Shown here: positions 23,295 to 31,069 of the stretch, piece by piece
Layout: every line of letters begins with the position of its first letter
How positions within the stretch are numbered: the first letter of the stretch is position 1
Origin: Amycolatopsis pretoriensis
Lineage (GTDB): Bacteria > Actinomycetota > Actinomycetes > Mycobacteriales > Pseudonocardiaceae
Direction of reading: 5' to 3'
Assembly: GCF_900107925.1 (NCBI RefSeq)
Contig: NZ_FNUJ01000007.1
Span: 248,001 to 312,000, forward strand
Length of the DNA stretch: 64,000 nucleotides
Translations under genes and position numbers: made by a program
Notes under the pieces: model-generated
The model's database searches: none
Told to the model about the DNA's origin: nothing
What the model saw: only the letters and a program-made list of their open reading frames with translations

Positions 23295-24242
23295 ATGCCG
23301 CAAGGGACCGTCCGTTGGTTCGACGCCGAACGGGGTTTCGGCTTCCTCGCGCCCGAGGACGGCTCGCCGGACGTGTTCGTGCACGCCTCCGAGATCGTCG
23401 GGGACGGCGGCGCGAAACTGCTCCGCGAGGGTCAGGCCGTCGTGTTCGAGGTCGGCGAGAACGACCGCGGGCCCCAGGCGCTGCGCGTTCGCGTCACCGC
23501 CGATGCGGCCACCGGCAGCGCCGTGGGCCTGCTCGGCACCGTCAACTGGTACGAGCCGGGCAAGGGGTACGGCTTCGCGTCGCCGGACGGCGGCGGCGCC
23601 GACATCTTCGTGCACAGCTCCGCCATCGTGACCGGCGGCGTGCTCACCGAGGGGCAGCGGGTGGCCTTCCTGGTCGTCGAAGGCGAGCGCGGCCCGCAGG
23701 CCGGGCACGTGATCCCGCTGGGAGCGGGAGCCGGCTCACCCGCCGCGGCCGGTATCGGGGACGGTGCCGACGGCACGGTGGCCTGGTACGACGAGGACAA
23801 GGGCTTCGGCTTCATCAACCCCGACTCCGGCGCCGGGGACGTCTTCGTTCACGCCCGGGCCCTGGCCGAGGGGCTGACGTGGCTCGCGGAGGGCGACCGC
23901 GTCGCCTACGAGGTGGCCAGTGGCGACAAGGGCCCGCAGGCCCGCGACGTGCACCTGGTCCGGGGCGTCGAGCCCCAGCCGGCGCCGCAGCGGCCGGCAC
24001 CTGCCGCGGCCGCGGGGCCGGCGGCGCGGGACGTGCCCGTACGAGGCGGCGAGGGCGTCGTCGCGCGCTACGACGGCGACCGCGGCTTCGGCTTCATCAC
24101 CCCGGACGCAGGCGGCGACGATCTCTTCGCCCACGCGTCCGTGATCATGGGGTCGGAGTCGCTGCAGAAGGGTGACCGGGTCCGGTACGCGGTGCGTCAG
24201 AGCGACCGGGGCCCGCAGGCCGACCGCGTCGAACGCCTCTGA
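23295..24242 (+). CDS. Protein of four tandem cold-shock domains
   Basis: 315 aa. Four CSD units at about residues 1-68, 78-147, 157-227 and 252-315. Each begins G-T-V-x-W/R-(F/Y) and carries an RNP1-like motif (RGFGFLAP, KGYGFASP, KGFGFINP, RGFGFITP) and an RNP2-like motif (VFVHAS, IFVHSS, VFVHAR, LFAHAS), each closing with KGPQA or RGPQA. A Pro/Ala linker separates units 3 and 4. Bacterial Csp proteins normally have one domain; this resembles eukaryotic UNR in plan. Probable single-stranded RNA/DNA binding, with RNA chaperone activity likely. ATG at 23295. Confidence 0.88.
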   Translation: MPQGTVRWFDAERGFGFLAPEDGSPDVFVHASEIVGDGGAKLLREGQAVVFEVGENDRGPQALRVRVTADAATGSAVGLLGTVNWYEPGKGYGFASPDGGGADIFVHSSAIVTGGVLTEGQRVAFLVVEGERGPQAGHVIPLGAGAGSPAAAGIGDGADGTVAWYDEDKGFGFINPDSGAGDVFVHARALAEGLTWLAEGDRVAYEVASGDKGPQARDVHLVRGVEPQPAPQRPAPAAAAGPAARDVPVRGGEGVVARYDGDRGFGFITPDAGGDDLFAHASVIMGSESLQKGDRVRYAVRQSDRGPQADRVERL

Positions 24243-24294
24243 AGAGGCGGCCCGGAACCGCATCCGAGCTTACGCAGTGACACACCCTCGAGTT

Positions 24295-24311
24295 TTGAGA
24301 CCAGGTCTCAA
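24295..24311. terminator. Palindrome between convergent genes
   Basis: TTGAGACC-A-GGTCTCAA, a perfect 8+1+8 palindrome overlapping the stop codon of the YbdK gene and 53 bases after the cold-shock gene. Its position suggests a shared terminator for both strands. Confidence 0.5.
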
Positions 24312-25447
24312 TCCTTCGGGATCCCGTCGCGCATTTCGGCGACCAGCGACGCCATCACGGCCTTGAGGCTGCCCTTGTGCGCCTCGGCGACCGCCCGCTG
24401 CCGCCGGTAGCTCGGCCCGTACTCCAGGATCGTCTCGACGTCCCGCAGCTCGGCCACGCAGTCGAGCCGCCGCGCCACCGGCTCCAGCCGGTCCAGCAGG
24501 TCGGCGACGTCGTCGGTGACCAGCCGTTCGCGCCCGGCCGCGTCCAGGATGATGATCGCGTCGGTGCCGTAGCGGGCCGCGCGCCACTTGTTCTCCTGGA
24601 CGTGCCACGGCGGCAGTGCCGGGAGGATTTCGCCGTCGTCGAGGCGCTCGCTGAAGTCGTCGACCAGGCACTGCGTCAGCGCCGCGATCGCGCCGACCTC
24701 CTCCAGCGTCGGCAGCCCGTCGCAGACGCGCATCTCGATCGTGCCCAGGTGCGGCGCCGGCCGGATGTCCCAGCGGATCTCCGAGAAGTGGTCGATCACG
24801 CCGGTGGTGAACATGTCCTCGACGTAGCTCTCCAGCTCCGCCCACTTCCGGAACTGGAAAGGCAACCCCGCCGTCGGCAGCTGCTGGAACATCAGCGCCC
24901 GGTTCGACGCGTACCCGGTGTCCTCGGCGCCCCAGTACGGCGAAGAAGCCGAGAGCGCCTGCAGGTGCGGCGCGTAGTTCAGCAGCGCGTCGAGGATCGG
25001 CAGCACCTTGTCGCGGTGGTCGACCCCGACGTGGACGTGCACGCCGTAGATCAGCATCTGCCGGCCCCACCACTGCGTCCGATCGATCAGCTTCGCGTAC
25101 CGCTCCTTGTCGGTGACCTTCTGCTGGTACCAGTTCGAGAACGGGTGCGTCCCGGCCGAGAACATCTCGACGCCGAGCGGGTCGGCGACGCCGTGCAGCA
25201 CGTCGAGCGACCCGGCCAGGTCGGCCTTGGCCTCGGCGATCGTGTCGCAGACGCCGGTGATGACCTCGATGGTGTTGAGCAGCAGCTCCTGCTTGATCTT
25301 CGGGTGCTCCGCCGCGCCGTCGGGCCGGACGGCCTCGAGGATCTGCCCGGCGACCGAGGACAGCTCACCGCTGCGCCGGTCCACCAGGCCGAGCTCCCAT
25401 TCCGCGCCGACGGTCGATCGCCGCGAAGGGCTGAACTCGATGTTCAT
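24308..25447 (-). CDS. ybdK: Carboxylate-amine ligase, YbdK-type (GCS2 family)
   Basis: 379 aa. Glutamate-cysteine ligase 2 fold: TVGAEWELGLVD near the N-terminus (Glu metal ligands), KIKQELLLNTIEVITG, GVHVHVGV, TIEMRVCD and NKWRAARYG. The family catalyses ATP-dependent amide formation; YbdK has weak gamma-glutamylcysteine ligase activity, and the true substrate in mycothiol producers is unclear. It is the third gene of a minus-strand series with a membrane protein and an esterase. Confidence 0.88.
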   Translation of the reverse strand: MNIEFSPSRRSTVGAEWELGLVDRRSGELSSVAGQILEAVRPDGAAEHPKIKQELLLNTIEVITGVCDTIAEAKADLAGSLDVLHGVADPLGVEMFSAGTHPFSNWYQQKVTDKERYAKLIDRTQWWGRQMLIYGVHVHVGVDHRDKVLPILDALLNYAPHLQALSASSPYWGAEDTGYASNRALMFQQLPTAGLPFQFRKWAELESYVEDMFTTGVIDHFSEIRWDIRPAPHLGTIEMRVCDGLPTLEEVGAIAALTQCLVDDFSERLDDGEILPALPPWHVQENKWRAARYGTDAIIILDAAGRERLVTDDVADLLDRLEPVARRLDCVAELRDVETILEYGPSYRRQRAVAEAHKGSLKAVMASLVAEMRDGIPKD

Positions 25448-25457
25448 CGCGCCTGGG

Positions 25458-25994
25458 TCAGACCTGGGCGCCGTTGCTGGGGTCGGCGCCGGGCGGCGGC
25501 CCCTGGCGCACGCGCAGCAGCAGCAACGCGATCGACGTCGCGAGCGCGAGGATGCCCAGCGGCGTCGCCACCGTCGGGCCCACGCCGATCGCGCCGGGCA
25601 GGATCAGCAGGAACAGCCCGGCCAGGAACAGCAGCAGGATGAGGAACGCGCCCATCTTCGGCCGCGGCAGCGGCGGCGGCTCCGGCGGGACGTAGTGCTC
25701 GTCGTCGCCGGCCGGGTCGTCGGAGAACATCGTCGTGTCCCACGACGTGCCCCCGGACCGCCAGCCGGGCTCCGGCGGGGTGTCCGCGGCGGGCGGCTCG
25801 ACGGGCCGGTCCGGCGTCCGGCGCGACTCGCTTTCCACGCCCCGGCCGGATCCAGCCTTGTCGGGGGCGCCCGCGGCGTCCGCTTTGTCGGCAGTGTCGT
25901 CTTCGGGGAGCCCGAACCCGTCCGCCCGCAGGTCGGCGACGATCTCGGCGAACGTCGCGTCGACGTCCTCCGGCCCGTCCTTCCCCCGGCTCAT
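25458..25994 (-). CDS. Hypothetical membrane protein
   Basis: 178 aa. A charged, disordered N-terminal half (residues 1-110, rich in Asp, Pro, Gly and Arg) precedes two adjacent transmembrane helices (about 115-136 and 142-160, FLILLLFLAGLFLLILPGAIG and PLGILALATSIALLLL) and a short cytoplasmic tail. Not recognised beyond that. The start overlaps the esterase stop by four bases and the YbdK gene follows after 10 bases, so the three are an operon. Confidence 0.75.
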   Translation of the reverse strand: MSRGKDGPEDVDATFAEIVADLRADGFGLPEDDTADKADAAGAPDKAGSGRGVESESRRTPDRPVEPPAADTPPEPGWRSGGTSWDTTMFSDDPAGDDEHYVPPEPPPLPRPKMGAFLILLLFLAGLFLLILPGAIGVGPTVATPLGILALATSIALLLLRVRQGPPPGADPSNGAQV

Positions 25995-26758
25995 GCGGTC
26001 TCCTCAGGCTGTGCGGCGTGCGTCTTCGCGAACTCGACGCTACGCGTGAAGATGACTTCGGCGTCGTTGTCCTGCGTCGCGACGTGGTAGCTGTTCTCCA
26101 GCACGACCTCGGTGACGTCGGTGCTCGAGACCCCCCGCAGCACCAGCTGCGAGTTCACCGGCTCGACGACGTGGTCCACCGACGAGTGCAGCAGCAGCAC
26201 CGGCTGCGTCACCTTCGCCAGGTCCGCGCGCACGACCGCCCACAGCTTCGCCAGGCTCGCCGCGGCCCGCACCGGCGTGCGCGGGTAGGCCAGCTCCGTC
26301 TCGCCCGGCTTCTTGATGTCGTTCGCGATCGCCGGCACCGACGGCACGATCCTGCCCAGCACGGGCAGCAGCTTCGTGTCCCACCTCAGCCGCGTCACCG
26401 ACGGGTTGACCAGGACGATCCCGGCGATCCGGTCACCGAACTCCTCGGCCAGGCGCAGGGTGAGCGTCCCGCCCATCGACAGGCCGCCGACGAAGACGGT
26501 CTTGCACGTCGAGAGCAGCGCCAGCAGCGCCTCGCGGACGGCGCCGTACCAGTCTTCCCACGTCGTGCGGTTGAGGTCCGGCCAGCGGGTCCCGTGGCCC
26601 GGCAGCAGCGGGCAGCGCACCGTGAACCCGGCCCCGGCCAGGTGGTCACCCCAGGCCCGCATGCTCGCCGGGGTACCGGTGAACCCGTGGCAGAGCAGGA
26701 AACCGGTCTCGGCCGAACCGGTGTGGCCGAACGGTTCCGCGCCGGCGAGCACGCCCAT
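25991..26758 (-). CDS. Alpha/beta hydrolase, Est30-like carboxylesterase
   Basis: 255 aa. Nucleophile elbow GGLSMGG, oxyanion motif LLCHGFTGTPASMRAWGDHLAGAG, acid in LLHSSVDHVVEP and catalytic His in ENSYHVATQDND, in the order typical of Est30 and monoacylglycerol lipases. A cap region occupies the middle. It probably hydrolyses short acyl esters or monoglycerides in the cytoplasm. The ATG at 26758 has GGAAGG seven bases upstream; an ATG at 26794 would add 12 residues with a weaker site. Confidence 0.87.
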   Translation of the reverse strand: MGVLAGAEPFGHTGSAETGFLLCHGFTGTPASMRAWGDHLAGAGFTVRCPLLPGHGTRWPDLNRTTWEDWYGAVREALLALLSTCKTVFVGGLSMGGTLTLRLAEEFGDRIAGIVLVNPSVTRLRWDTKLLPVLGRIVPSVPAIANDIKKPGETELAYPRTPVRAAASLAKLWAVVRADLAKVTQPVLLLHSSVDHVVEPVNSQLVLRGVSSTDVTEVVLENSYHVATQDNDAEVIFTRSVEFAKTHAAQPEETA

Positions 26759-26967
26759 GCGATCGCCTTCCGTGTGAGCGGTGGATTCGTCCATGCTCTC
26801 ACGGCTCGCGGGCGTTGTGGGGGTCCGGCCGGGCCCGGAATTCCCTGTGAGATCGATCGCCCCCGCGTGGTAACCGGGTGGTCTCCGTTGTGCGCCGGCC
26901 ACCGGGGTTCGTAGGCTGTCCCGCGCGGGTGAATGGGGCTGAGCTGCGATGGAGGACTGAGGCACCG

Positions 26968-27729
26968 GTGCTGTACTGGCTCATGAAGTGGGTATTCATC
27001 GGACCGCTGCTCAAGACGCTGTGGCCGACCAAGGTCGTCGGCGCGGAGAACATCCCCGAGAGCGGCGGCGCGATCCTCGCCGGCAACCACCTGGCGGTCG
27101 CGGACTCGTTCTTCATGCCGCTGCGGGTCAAGCGCAAGGTGACCTTCCCGGCCAAGTCCGAGTACTTCACCGAGCCGGGCCTGAAGGGCCTGCTCAAGAA
27201 GTGGTTCTTCACCGGCGTCGGCCAGTTCCCGATCGACCGCTCCGGCGGCAACGCGGCGCAGGCCGCCCTCGACACCGCGACCCGGCTGGTCAAGGCCGGA
27301 CACCTGCTCGGCATCTACCCCGAGGGCACGCGCTCCCCGGACGGCCGCCTCTACAAGGGCAAGACCGGCGTCGCCCGGATCGCCCTGGAGTCCGGCGGCG
27401 TCGTGGTGCCGGTCGCGATGATCGGCACGGACAAGGTCAACCCGATCGGCTCGAAGATGTGGTGGCCGCGCCGCCTCGAAATCCGCTTCGGCAAGCCGCT
27501 GGACTTCTCGCGCTACGAGGGCCTCGCGGGCGACCGCTTCATCGAGCGGTCGATCACCGACGAGATCATGTACGCGCTGATGGAGCTCTCCGGCCAGGAG
27601 TACGTCGACATCTACGCGGCCAAGGCCAAGGAACTGCTGGCCGCCGAAGCCGCCGGGGTGAAGCCCAAGGTGCCCGCCCAGCCGTCCTCACGGGACGCCG
27701 CACGGGTGCCCGAATCCAAGGTCGGCTGA
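26968..27729 (+). CDS. plsC: 1-acyl-sn-glycerol-3-phosphate acyltransferase
   Basis: 253 aa, PlsC family, corresponding to Rv2182c. The acyltransferase motifs are AGNHLAVADSFFMP (NHxxxxD, in place of the usual HxxxxD context), GVGQFPIDRSGG and YPEGTRSPDGRLYKGKTG, then VVPVAMIGTDKVNP. It transfers an acyl chain to lysophosphatidic acid to make phosphatidic acid at the membrane. The GTG at 26968 (VLYWLMKWVFIGPLL) aligns with the start of the mycobacterial protein. The tail after residue 225 is Ala/Lys-rich. A TAGGCT box at 26909 may be its promoter. Confidence 0.93.
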   Translation: MLYWLMKWVFIGPLLKTLWPTKVVGAENIPESGGAILAGNHLAVADSFFMPLRVKRKVTFPAKSEYFTEPGLKGLLKKWFFTGVGQFPIDRSGGNAAQAALDTATRLVKAGHLLGIYPEGTRSPDGRLYKGKTGVARIALESGGVVVPVAMIGTDKVNPIGSKMWWPRRLEIRFGKPLDFSRYEGLAGDRFIERSITDEIMYALMELSGQEYVDIYAAKAKELLAAEAAGVKPKVPAQPSSRDAARVPESKVG

Positions 27730-27746
27730 CCCACTACTGTTCACCA

Positions 27747-28235
27747 GTGCGTTTTTTCTACGACACCGAATTCATCGAAGACGGCGTGACCATCGACCTG
27801 GTGTCCATCGGTGTCGTTGACGAGCGCGGCCGCGAGTTCTACGCGGTGTCGACCGAGTTCGACCCCTCGAAGGCGGGCCCGTGGGTCCGGGACAACGTCC
27901 TGGACAAGCTGCCTTCGCCCGCCGACAAGGCGTGGCGGAGCCGCGAGAAGATCCGTGCCGACCTGCTGGAGTTCTTCGGCAAGCCGCCGGGCGGCATCGA
28001 GCTGTGGGCCTGGTTCGCCGCCTACGACCACGTGGCGCTGGCCCAGCTGTGGGGCCCGATGCCGGCGCTGCCGCGCCAGCTGCCGCGGTTCACCCGCGAC
28101 CTGCGCCAGCGGTGGGAGGACGCGGGGAAGCCGAAGCTGCCGTCGGCCCCCACCGACCAGCACGACGCGTTGGCGGACGCGAAACACAACCTGGCGCGCT
28201 GGGAAGTCATCGACGAGTACTTCCACCGCCGCTGA
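27747..28235 (+). CDS. 3'-5' exoribonuclease, RNase AS type (Rv2179c)
   Basis: 162 aa. Very close in sequence to M. tuberculosis RNase AS: FYDTEFIEDG (DEDD first pair D-x-E), VSIGVVDERGREFYAVSTEFDP, WAWFAAYDHVAL (second Asp) and DQHDALADAKHNLARW (His and last Asp). This is the DEDDh set for two metal ions; the mycobacterial enzyme degrades poly(A)-type 3' ends. TACTGT at 27735-27740 lies 7 bases before the GTG, so a leaderless transcript is likely. It faces the Lrp gene tail to tail. Confidence 0.93.
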   Translation: MRFFYDTEFIEDGVTIDLVSIGVVDERGREFYAVSTEFDPSKAGPWVRDNVLDKLPSPADKAWRSREKIRADLLEFFGKPPGGIELWAWFAAYDHVALAQLWGPMPALPRQLPRFTRDLRQRWEDAGKPKLPSAPTDQHDALADAKHNLARWEVIDEYFHRR

Positions 28236-28238
28236 CGC

Positions 28239-28694
28239 TCACCCCACCGGGGTGACGACCGTGCGGCGGACGTGGCTGAAGATCACCGACGTCCGGACGT
28301 CGACGATCTCCTTGCGCTGGGTCAGCCGGTCGAGGACGAACCCGCTCAGGTGGTCGTTGTCGGCGACCGCGATGTGCAGCAGGAAGTCGTCGCTGCCGGA
28401 CATCACGAACACCGACAGCACCTCCGGCAGCCCCGCCACGAACGCGCGGAAGGATTCGATCACCGCGCGGTCGGGCGGGCGCAGCCGCACCGCGACCATC
28501 GCCTGCACCGGCCGGCCGATCTTCTTCAGGTCGACTTCGACGTGGTGCCCGCGCACGATCCCGCGCCGGGTCAGCTCCCGCACGCGTTCGAGGCACGTCG
28601 ACTGCGCGATGTGCAGCTTGCGGGCCAGCTCCTTGTTGGTCTGCTTGGCGTCCTCCTGCAGCAAGGTCAGCAACGCCGAATCCAGTTCGTCCAT
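28239..28694 (-). CDS. Lrp/AsnC-family regulator
   Basis: 151 aa. An N-terminal HTH (NKELARKLHIAQSTCLERVRELTRRGIV) and a C-terminal RAM/ligand-binding domain (VMSGSDDFLLHIAVAD). The family senses amino acids. It is divergent from an EamA exporter, the usual arrangement when an Lrp protein controls amino-acid efflux. The ATG at 28694 is chosen because MDELDSALLTLLQEDAKQT is the normal family start; a longer frame to 28760 has no conserved residues. Confidence 0.9.
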   Translation of the reverse strand: MDELDSALLTLLQEDAKQTNKELARKLHIAQSTCLERVRELTRRGIVRGHHVEVDLKKIGRPVQAMVAVRLRPPDRAVIESFRAFVAGLPEVLSVFVMSGSDDFLLHIAVADNDHLSGFVLDRLTQRKEIVDVRTSVIFSHVRRTVVTPVG

Positions 28695-28726
28695 CTGGCC
28701 TGTCTTCTCCCCGTGCTGATGTGAAG

Positions 28727-28752
28727 TTCGGCGTTCTTTGCCAGTTGCCGAA
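28727..28752. promoter_or_regulatory. Candidate Lrp operator
   Basis: TTCGGC (28727-28732) and GCCGAA (28747-28752), inverted with a 14-base spacer, between the divergent Lrp and EamA starts and next to a minus-strand TAGATT box. Confidence 0.4.
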
Positions 28753-28791
28753 TCTAACACGCTGGTTCTCGGGCGCTGTCCGTTCGTTGCT

Positions 28792-28797
28792 TAACCT
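28792..28797 (+). promoter_or_regulatory. Leaderless promoter of the EamA gene
   Basis: TAACCT ends 7 bases before the ATG at 28804. No Shine-Dalgarno sequence is present. Confidence 0.55.
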
Positions 28798-28803
28798 CGC
28801 GCC

Positions 28804-29661
28804 ATGATCACAGAAACGCGTGGCCTCTCGGTGGCCGCCGTCCTGGCCGCCGCGCTGATCTGGAGCAGCTCGTTCGCGGTCACCAAGGTGGTGCTGGCGG
28901 AGGTCCCGCCGATGACCCTCGGCGCGCTCCGGTTCGTCCTGGCGGCGGCCGTCCTCGGCGTGGCGGCTCGCCGGTTTCCGCGGCCGCCGCTTCGCGACCG
29001 GCTGTCCATGGGCTTCGCGGGCCTGCTCGGGATCACGGCGTACTTCGCGCTGGAGAACGCGGGCGTCGACCTCGCGACGGCGTCGGACGCGACGCTGATC
29101 GTCGCCGCTTACCCGATCATCACGCTGGTGCTGTCCGGCCGCGCGGCGTTCTCCCCGGTCCGGCTGGCGGGCATGCTGCTGGCGTTGGCCGGGGTTTGGC
29201 TGGTGGTACGGGAGCAGAGCGGCGGTCACCGGCTGTGGGGTGATCTGCTGCTGGTCGCGGGTGGCTTCGCGTGGGCGGCGTACAACCTGGTGGTGCGGCG
29301 GGACAGGTCGGGTGCGTCGCCGATCGTGGTGACCTACTACCAGACGCTGGCGGGCGCGGGTGGATTCGTTCTGCTGTCGCTGACGGAGACTCCACGGTGG
29401 AGCGTGCCGTCCGGCGGAACCCTGGTGCGGATCGGTTTTCTCGCGGTGTTCTGTTCGGTGGCGGCGTTCCTGCTGTACAACCACGGGCTGCGCGGGCTGG
29501 AGCCGAGTGTCGCGGTGAACCTGCTCAACGTGGTTCCGGTGGCGGGGCTCGGGTGGGCGGTGCTCCTGGCGGGGGAGAGCTTGACGGGCTCGCAGCTGTT
29601 CGGTGGGGCGGTGGTGCTCGCGGGAGTTTTCCTCGGCAGCGTGCGCCGGCGGACGTTATGA
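28804..29661 (+). CDS. EamA/DMT-family transporter
   Basis: 285 aa, about ten transmembrane helices in two EamA repeats (residues ~8-130 and ~145-278). The first repeat begins AALIWSSSFAVTKVVL and holds PPMTLGALRFVLAA; the second holds WAAYNLVVRRDRSG and EPSVAVNLLNVVPVAG. Members export amino acids, purines or drugs; with a divergent Lrp regulator an amino acid or analogue is the best guess. The stop codon is the first part of the palindromic repeat cluster at 29658. Confidence 0.87.
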   Translation: MITETRGLSVAAVLAAALIWSSSFAVTKVVLAEVPPMTLGALRFVLAAAVLGVAARRFPRPPLRDRLSMGFAGLLGITAYFALENAGVDLATASDATLIVAAYPIITLVLSGRAAFSPVRLAGMLLALAGVWLVVREQSGGHRLWGDLLLVAGGFAWAAYNLVVRRDRSGASPIVVTYYQTLAGAGGFVLLSLTETPRWSVPSGGTLVRIGFLAVFCSVAAFLLYNHGLRGLEPSVAVNLLNVVPVAGLGWAVLLAGESLTGSQLFGGAVVLAGVFLGSVRRRTL

Positions 29662-29789
29662 AAGGGTCGTTCATGACGTCGGGCGACCTGAACGAGTCGT
29701 TCAGGACATCGCCGACCGGCAGCTCACCGGCGGACGCGTCGCGAATGACTCATTCGGGACCTCTGGTGCCCCCGATGAGTCATTCGCGA
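29658..29789. repeat. Cluster of short palindromic repeats
   Basis: TGAACGA-G-TCGTTCA (29689-29703) and CGAATGA-C-TCATTCG (29742-29756) are perfect 7+1+7 palindromes. The arms TCGCGAATGACTCAT (29739-29753) and ATGAGTCATTCGCGA (29775-29789) form a 15-bp inverted pair. A further ATGAAAGGGTCGTTCATGAC starts at the EamA stop. This 245-base gap between convergent genes holds no open frame of interest. Confidence 0.7.
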
Positions 29790-29851
29790 CAGCACGCGTG
29801 CCGCCACCTCGGCCGCCGGCAGCGTCCCCCGGCCCGCTTCGGGTCCGAAAA

Positions 29852-29884
29852 CTGTCGGTGGTCCCCGGTAACGTAAAAACCGGG
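29852..29884. promoter_or_regulatory. Second PafBC-like motif inside a hairpin
   Basis: CTGTCGGTG-N8-TAACGT (29852-29874) fits tTGTCRGtG-N8-TAnnnT, but no plus-strand gene follows. The overlapping GTCCCCGGT...ACCGGGGGAC can fold and could end the aroG transcript from the other strand. Confidence 0.4.
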
Positions 29885-29906
29885 GGACCCCCAGGCCGGG
29901 GACCTC

Positions 29907-30986
29907 TCAGCGGCGCGCGCGGACCGCGGCGGCCAGCTCGTCCAGCAGCGGGGCCGTGTCGTCCCACGCCAAGCACGCGTCGGTGATCGACTGGCCGTAC
30001 GTCAGCTGCTCCGGGTGCCCCAGCGAAAGGTCCTGCCGGCCCGCCGCCAGGAAGCTCTCCATCATCAGGCCGGTGATGCGCTCACCGTCGCCGATCCGCG
30101 CGGCCAGCTCGCGGACCACCGCGGCCTGCCGCACGTGGTCCTTACCGCTGTTGCCGTGCGAAGCGTCGATGATCACCCGCTCCGGCAGGCCCGACTTCGC
30201 CAGCCGCGAAAGCGTTTCCGCCACCGTCGCCGCGTCGTAGTTCGGGCCGCCGTTGTGGCCGCGCAGGATCACGTGGCAGTCCGGGTTGCCCGCCGTCGTC
30301 AGCAGGGCCGCCAGCCCGTCGGTGTTGATGCCCGGGAACACGTGGCTCGCCGCGGCCGCGCGGGTCGCGTCGACCGCCACCTGGACGTCGCCCTCGGTCG
30401 AGTTCTTGATGCCCACCGGCATCGACAGCGCGCTGCACAGCTGGCGGTGCACCTGGCTCGCCGCCGTGCGCGCGCCGATCGAGCCCCACGTCACGATGTC
30501 GGCGATGAACTGCGGGGTGATCGGGTCGAGGAATTCGCAGCCGACCGGCAGGCCCAGCTCGGAGACGTCGAGCAGCAGCTTGCGCGCCATCCGCAGGCCC
30601 TTGTTGACCGCGAACGTGCCGTCGAGGTCCGGGTCGTTGATCAGGCCCTTCCAGCCCAGCGTGGTGCGCGGCTTCTCGAAGTACACGCGCATCACGATGT
30701 GCAGGTCGTCGCGCAGTTCGTCGGCCTTCGCGGCCAGCCGGCGGGCGTAGTCGAGCGCGGCTTCCGGGTCGTGCACCGAGCACGGGCCGACGACCACGAG
30801 CAGCCGGTCGTCCCGGCCGTCGAGGATGTCGACCGTCTCGGAACGGCCCTGCCGCACCACTTTGGCGACGGCGGCTCCGGCGGGATGGTCTTCGCGCAGC
30901 AGCGCGGGCGAAATGAGCGGACTGATCGACGTCGTGCGGGCGGCGTCGAGGTCACCGATGGCGGCGGGTCCGGCGGAGAGTGTCAT
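29907..30986 (-). CDS. aroG: DAHP synthase, class I (AroF/AroG type)
   Basis: 359 aa. Condenses phosphoenolpyruvate and erythrose-4-phosphate, the first step of the shikimate pathway. Class I alpha motifs: LLVVVGPCSVHDP, MRVYFEKPRTTLGWKGLINDP, GARTAASQVHRQL, VGIKNSTEGD, LRGHNGGPNYD and IIDASHGNSGKDH, with the metal-binding Cys, His, Glu and Asp. It is not the class II enzyme found as AroG in M. tuberculosis. The ATG at 30986 has AGGAAGGAC upstream. A 21-codon aromatic-rich leader and two hairpins precede it, so feedback through attenuation is likely. Confidence 0.93.
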   Translation of the reverse strand: MTLSAGPAAIGDLDAARTTSISPLISPALLREDHPAGAAVAKVVRQGRSETVDILDGRDDRLLVVVGPCSVHDPEAALDYARRLAAKADELRDDLHIVMRVYFEKPRTTLGWKGLINDPDLDGTFAVNKGLRMARKLLLDVSELGLPVGCEFLDPITPQFIADIVTWGSIGARTAASQVHRQLCSALSMPVGIKNSTEGDVQVAVDATRAAAASHVFPGINTDGLAALLTTAGNPDCHVILRGHNGGPNYDAATVAETLSRLAKSGLPERVIIDASHGNSGKDHVRQAAVVRELAARIGDGERITGLMMESFLAAGRQDLSLGHPEQLTYGQSITDACLAWDDTAPLLDELAAAVRARR

Positions 30987-30992
30987 CGCGGG

Positions 30993-31058
30993 GGGTCCTT
31001 CCTGGTGGACACCGACCCGCGGGGGGACCCTCGCCGAGCCGGTTCGGAAATCCGGCTC
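30993..31058 (-). promoter_or_regulatory. aroG leader hairpins (attenuator candidate)
   Basis: In transcript order: GAGCCGG-attt..-CCGGCTC (plus 31036-31058), a 7-bp stem 12 bases after the leader peptide stop; then GGGTCC (31025-31030) able to pair with GGACCC (30993-30998), which overlaps the aroG ribosome-binding site AGGAAGGACC. The second pairing would hide the site, so control may be at translation. Confidence 0.5.
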
Positions 31059-31069
31059 GGGGGTGGGAG

